Assembly (NCBI GenBank): GCA_022393335.1
Contig: JAJEKB010000525.1
Coordinates: forward strand, 16,319-80,318
DNA length: 64,000 nucleotides
From: Macrotrachela quadricornifera
Taxonomy: Eukaryota > Rotifera > Eurotatoria > Philodinida > Philodinidae
Reading direction: 5' to 3'
How positions within the stretch are numbered: the first letter of the stretch is position 1; each line of letters begins with the position of its first letter. Shown here one piece after another: positions 60,963 to 64,000 of this stretch. Below the pieces are notes generated by a model. It did not search any database, was not told the DNA's origin, and saw only the letters and a program-made list of their open reading frames with translations. The translations under genes were made by a program, and so were the position numbers.

Positions 60963-62322
60963 TTAAACATGAGCAATAGGACCATCATCGGCAACAGCAA
61001 CAGGACCATCATCTGCAACAGCAACAGCACCAACTGGATTAGCAATAATACCACCATTAGTATATTCAGGTGTTCGACTTAATCTTCTCATTATAAGACG
61101 TATAAGTGAAACATTTTGTTGTTGCATATTATCATATAATGATTGGCGTCTATAATGATAACTTTGATATTTTTCATGTGGTAATAAACATAAGAAAATT
61201 AAGCCTTGTAATTCATCTCGAAATAATTTTGATGAACATGAATAAAGAAAAAAATTTGCCATATAATTTATATTTCGTATTGTAAATGTTATTGTACGCC
61301 ATGTTAATTTTTTTTTTAACCATAAACAATCACCAGTTTGATCAAGAACTTCATAATGTATCCACCAACATTGAAATGGTAATGTACAAAATAAATGAAC
61401 AAGACAAACAAGTGTTAATGTTACTGTTATTGATGATGTTAATTCAACAATACCACGTTGACATAAACGATAAATAACAGTTGAATTTAATAATAATACA
61501 AAAATAAATGGAAGAAAATAATTTATTATAACAGATACCATTCCTAATGAATCATAAAGATTATCATTATAAACCTCACATTTCGAATAATATATTAATG
61601 TATGATTGTCTGAATGAAATTGTCGTGATGAAGAAAGAAGAATATTTTCTGAAATATTTCTAAAATGAAAAATAAAAGATTATTTTTTTAAAATAAATCA
61701 AAAGAATATATACTTAAAAGAATTTGTTAATAATGATATAGGTGTATGTGTTGTAGTTGATACTCGAGTTTTTATAGTCATTTTAACAACAAACATAAAC
61801 CATGTTGATATCATTGTTGATATAATAAAAATTGCAAGTACAAGAAAAAATATTTTTCGATGTGTAAATAAAATTCTATTATGATGAGGAAGCCAAACTG
61901 CACAAAAACGTTCAAATGCAATACAAACCATTAACCAACTTGAACAACATGTAAAAGCTAAATCGAAAAATCCTAAATAAACAAAATAAATATATGAAGA
62001 ATAATCTTATTATAAAATAATAAAAATCACCATGTGTACGACACCAAAATGATGATACATCAGTAAATTCTCGTTTTAATACATTTTCAAGCCATACAAG
62101 TGAAACAGGTATAAGAAGTACTAATGAATCAACAATAGCTAAAGCAATAGTTAAAATTGACACAGATTGTCTTTTAAGATCTGTTATAATAAATACACAC
62201 ATTGTAAGAATATTTCCAAGTAAACCAACACAAATTATAATTGGTGTTAAATGTATAAATAATTTTTGTGTTGGTGCACCATCAAGTAATTCATATTCCT
62301 TTAATGCACAAGATGCTGTCAT
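60963..62322 (-). CDS. Rhodopsin-like (class A) peptide-type G-protein-coupled receptor
   Basis: Exons in transcript order are 62031-62322, 61714-61972 and 60963-61659, giving 415 aa. Seven hydrophobic helices are visible. Landmarks: GN in helix 1 (GLLGNIL), D in helix 2 (LAIVDSLVLL), the extracellular Cys before helix 3 (FWCRTH), ERF at the end of helix 3 in place of DRY, a helix 6 reading TLPFQCW without the usual CWxP, and helix 7 NINYMANFFLY with a changed NPxxY (NFFLY) then SSKLFRDEL. A disulfide partner Cys lies in loop 2 (SKCEVY). These traits fit the FMRFamide/neuropeptide-type receptors that are expanded in lophotrochozoans; the ligand is unknown. The C-terminal tail ends in a duplicated VAVADDGP unit. 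An acceptor-like TTTGTAG lies 18 bp before the ATG. Confidence 0.85.
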
Positions 62323-64000
62323 TTTGTACTTTGAATTTCTACAAATATAATCGGTAATTTAGATAAATATGGACTAAGAAAAGCCTCATTAGTTACAAAA
62401 AAAGGAATAGCATAAAATGACGTAAATGAGAGGAAGAAATGTCAATGAGTCGAAAAAAAAGCGTATGTACATGATTTCTTTCTTTATCTTGATCGATTAA
62501 TTCAAATATAATTACCGTTATTCTTATATATAGTATAAAGATGAGCTCAGCAGAAATATTCTAACAAAAGGTTAAACAAATCTCAGGAGATTGAGAAGAA
62601 TTCCCAGCTTTTATTTCCTTGTGTCTAGCAAATGTGTTAATTGAAGCAAGTAAAAAACACAACGAATGAAAAGAATTAAAAACGTAGGTGGAAAAAAATA
62701 TAAGCACTTAGTATAACAATGAAATAAAATTGAATTGAACTTTAAAAAAAAATATAAGTAAATAGTTACGTATTTTTTTTTACTACTATTCTTACACACA
62801 TGCTTATGGACTAATGTAGGACATTGATAGATGCATTTCTCTTTTATTTTTAAGTTTAGAAAAAAAAATATGATTATTTGAGACGTTGTTTTTATTATAT
62901 CTATCAGATTTTACATTTGAAAAATAAAAATGTAAATAGTAAAAGTTATTTTTGTTTTTTTTCTGATTACCTCTATTTACTGAATAACAACTGTATGAAT
63001 ATGAATATATCACTCGATCGTATTAGTTCATGACAAAGAAATTCACTGTCAATTCAAGTGTGTTCTGCAACATGGATGTATAAAGTATCTAGAAGAGACA
63101 AAAGAGAATTGATGACAGATCGTTGTTGTTGTCTATGACAGGCAAATAACACCAAATATATATGCAATCGAAATGATGATAATGATGAACTTGCTTCAAC
63201 GTTATCAAACAGTGTCACACCATAATGACGAACTTCGATGTTGTTATTTTCTCTTTCACATCATTAATAGACATACATAAAATAACAAAACACAACAACG
63301 AGATGTACTTCTCTTCTATCGTAATGTTGTTGTCATTATCATCAACAGTAGCTCTGATGGGAAATGTTCCCGTTCTCGCTGTTTTTCCTGATTGAATTTG
63401 CTTCTTCTACTTTGTCGTCGTCGTCTTTCTTTTCTTCTTTGTCTCTCTTCTTTCTATATCATATTCCCCTTTTCCTCTTTTTCTCTAACTATACTTTTTT
63501 CCTTTTGTCGTAGAATATAGACAAAAAAAAACAGAAAAAAAAATCTGCACAGTCCAGATGATGAATACAAACTGAATGTAAGTTTTCCATAGAATGGTAC
63601 TTATGATAGACGAAGTGGATAGATAAGTACTAATAGCCAATACTCTAAAACTCAGTCGTCAGTCACGGCCTTATGTTGTTTTATATATGTGTATAATATG
63701 TGATAGAAGATCTAAAATTGATTATAGAAAAACAACTATCAATATGTGCCGTAGATTCCTGATGTTTCCAACAAAACTGTCATTTAGAAACTATAAACAG
63801 ACAAATAGAAAAGATAAAAATCGAATATCAGACTATATTGATATGACTGTTTTATTAGAAGTATTGATGCGAAAATAAGATAAGAAGAGATATGTTATAC
63901 AAGTAATTATCGATGATTAACATATATTTTGTTTGTTTATTACATGTTTTATCTTTTTCTTTTTGTTAAAGACAAATTTTATATACTATTAGCATTGTTC
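62323..64000. other. Non-coding flank downstream of window genes
   Basis: About 1.7 kb beyond the GPCR start. It should hold that gene's promoter and 5' UTR. Contains CTT/CGT-rich pyrimidine stretches near 63410-63520. No gene or structured repeat recognised; frames at 62611-63013 and 63687-63878 look like chance. Confidence 0.55.

Overview
The window is nuclear DNA from a small invertebrate. It is very AT-rich, protein-coding genes are split by many 45-75 bp GT-AG introns, and every recognisable gene is metazoan (teneurin, follistatin, nocturnin, Hrs, DOP1, DPM3, a rhodopsin-like receptor). Two genes have features more usual outside animals: an intronless protein ending in a bacterial/phage-type DUF4326 domain, and a thioredoxin reductase whose C-terminal redox motif is of the apicomplexan CxxxxC type. 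With AT-rich acceptor-like AGs just upstream of several start codons (suggesting spliced-leader trans-splicing), this fits a bdelloid rotifer best. That assignment is inference from gene content, not proof.

Layout. 0.6-3.1 kb (-): a four-exon gene of unknown function (613 aa). 6.2-6.8 kb (-): an RRM+DUF4326 fusion. 11.0-28.4 kb (+): a complete teneurin, 27 coding exons and 2770 aa, with long 5' introns and a 21-nt microexon. 28.9-30.7 kb (+): an orphan gene with a likely 63-bp in-frame intron. 30.7-36.6 kb: a gene-poor AT-rich stretch. 36.6-40.2 kb (+): follistatin, with one intron enlarged by a foldback element that was itself split by a piggyBac-like element flanked by TTAA. 40.8-42.0 kb (-): nocturnin. 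42.6-44.5 kb (-): an Hrs/HGS homologue without the VHS domain. 44.9-56.4 kb (+): DOP1 (Dopey), 15 exons and 2520 aa. 56.7-57.0 kb (+): DPM3, starting just after DOP1's polyadenylation signals. 57.6-60.3 kb (+): thioredoxin reductase, 9 exons and 723 aa. 61.0-62.3 kb (-): a peptide-type class A GPCR.

The genes do not form one pathway. Three concern endomembrane work (Hrs in ESCRT-0 sorting, DOP1 in endosome/Golgi traffic, DPM3 in ER mannosyl-donor synthesis). Hrs and DOP1 are divergent across about 370 bp. DOP1 and DPM3 are so close that operon-like expression is plausible. Teneurin, follistatin and the GPCR are cell-surface or secreted signalling proteins.

Exon models were assembled by hand. 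For the multi-exon genes the reading phase was followed across every junction and each total closes in frame at a stop codon, which is the main support for the coordinates.
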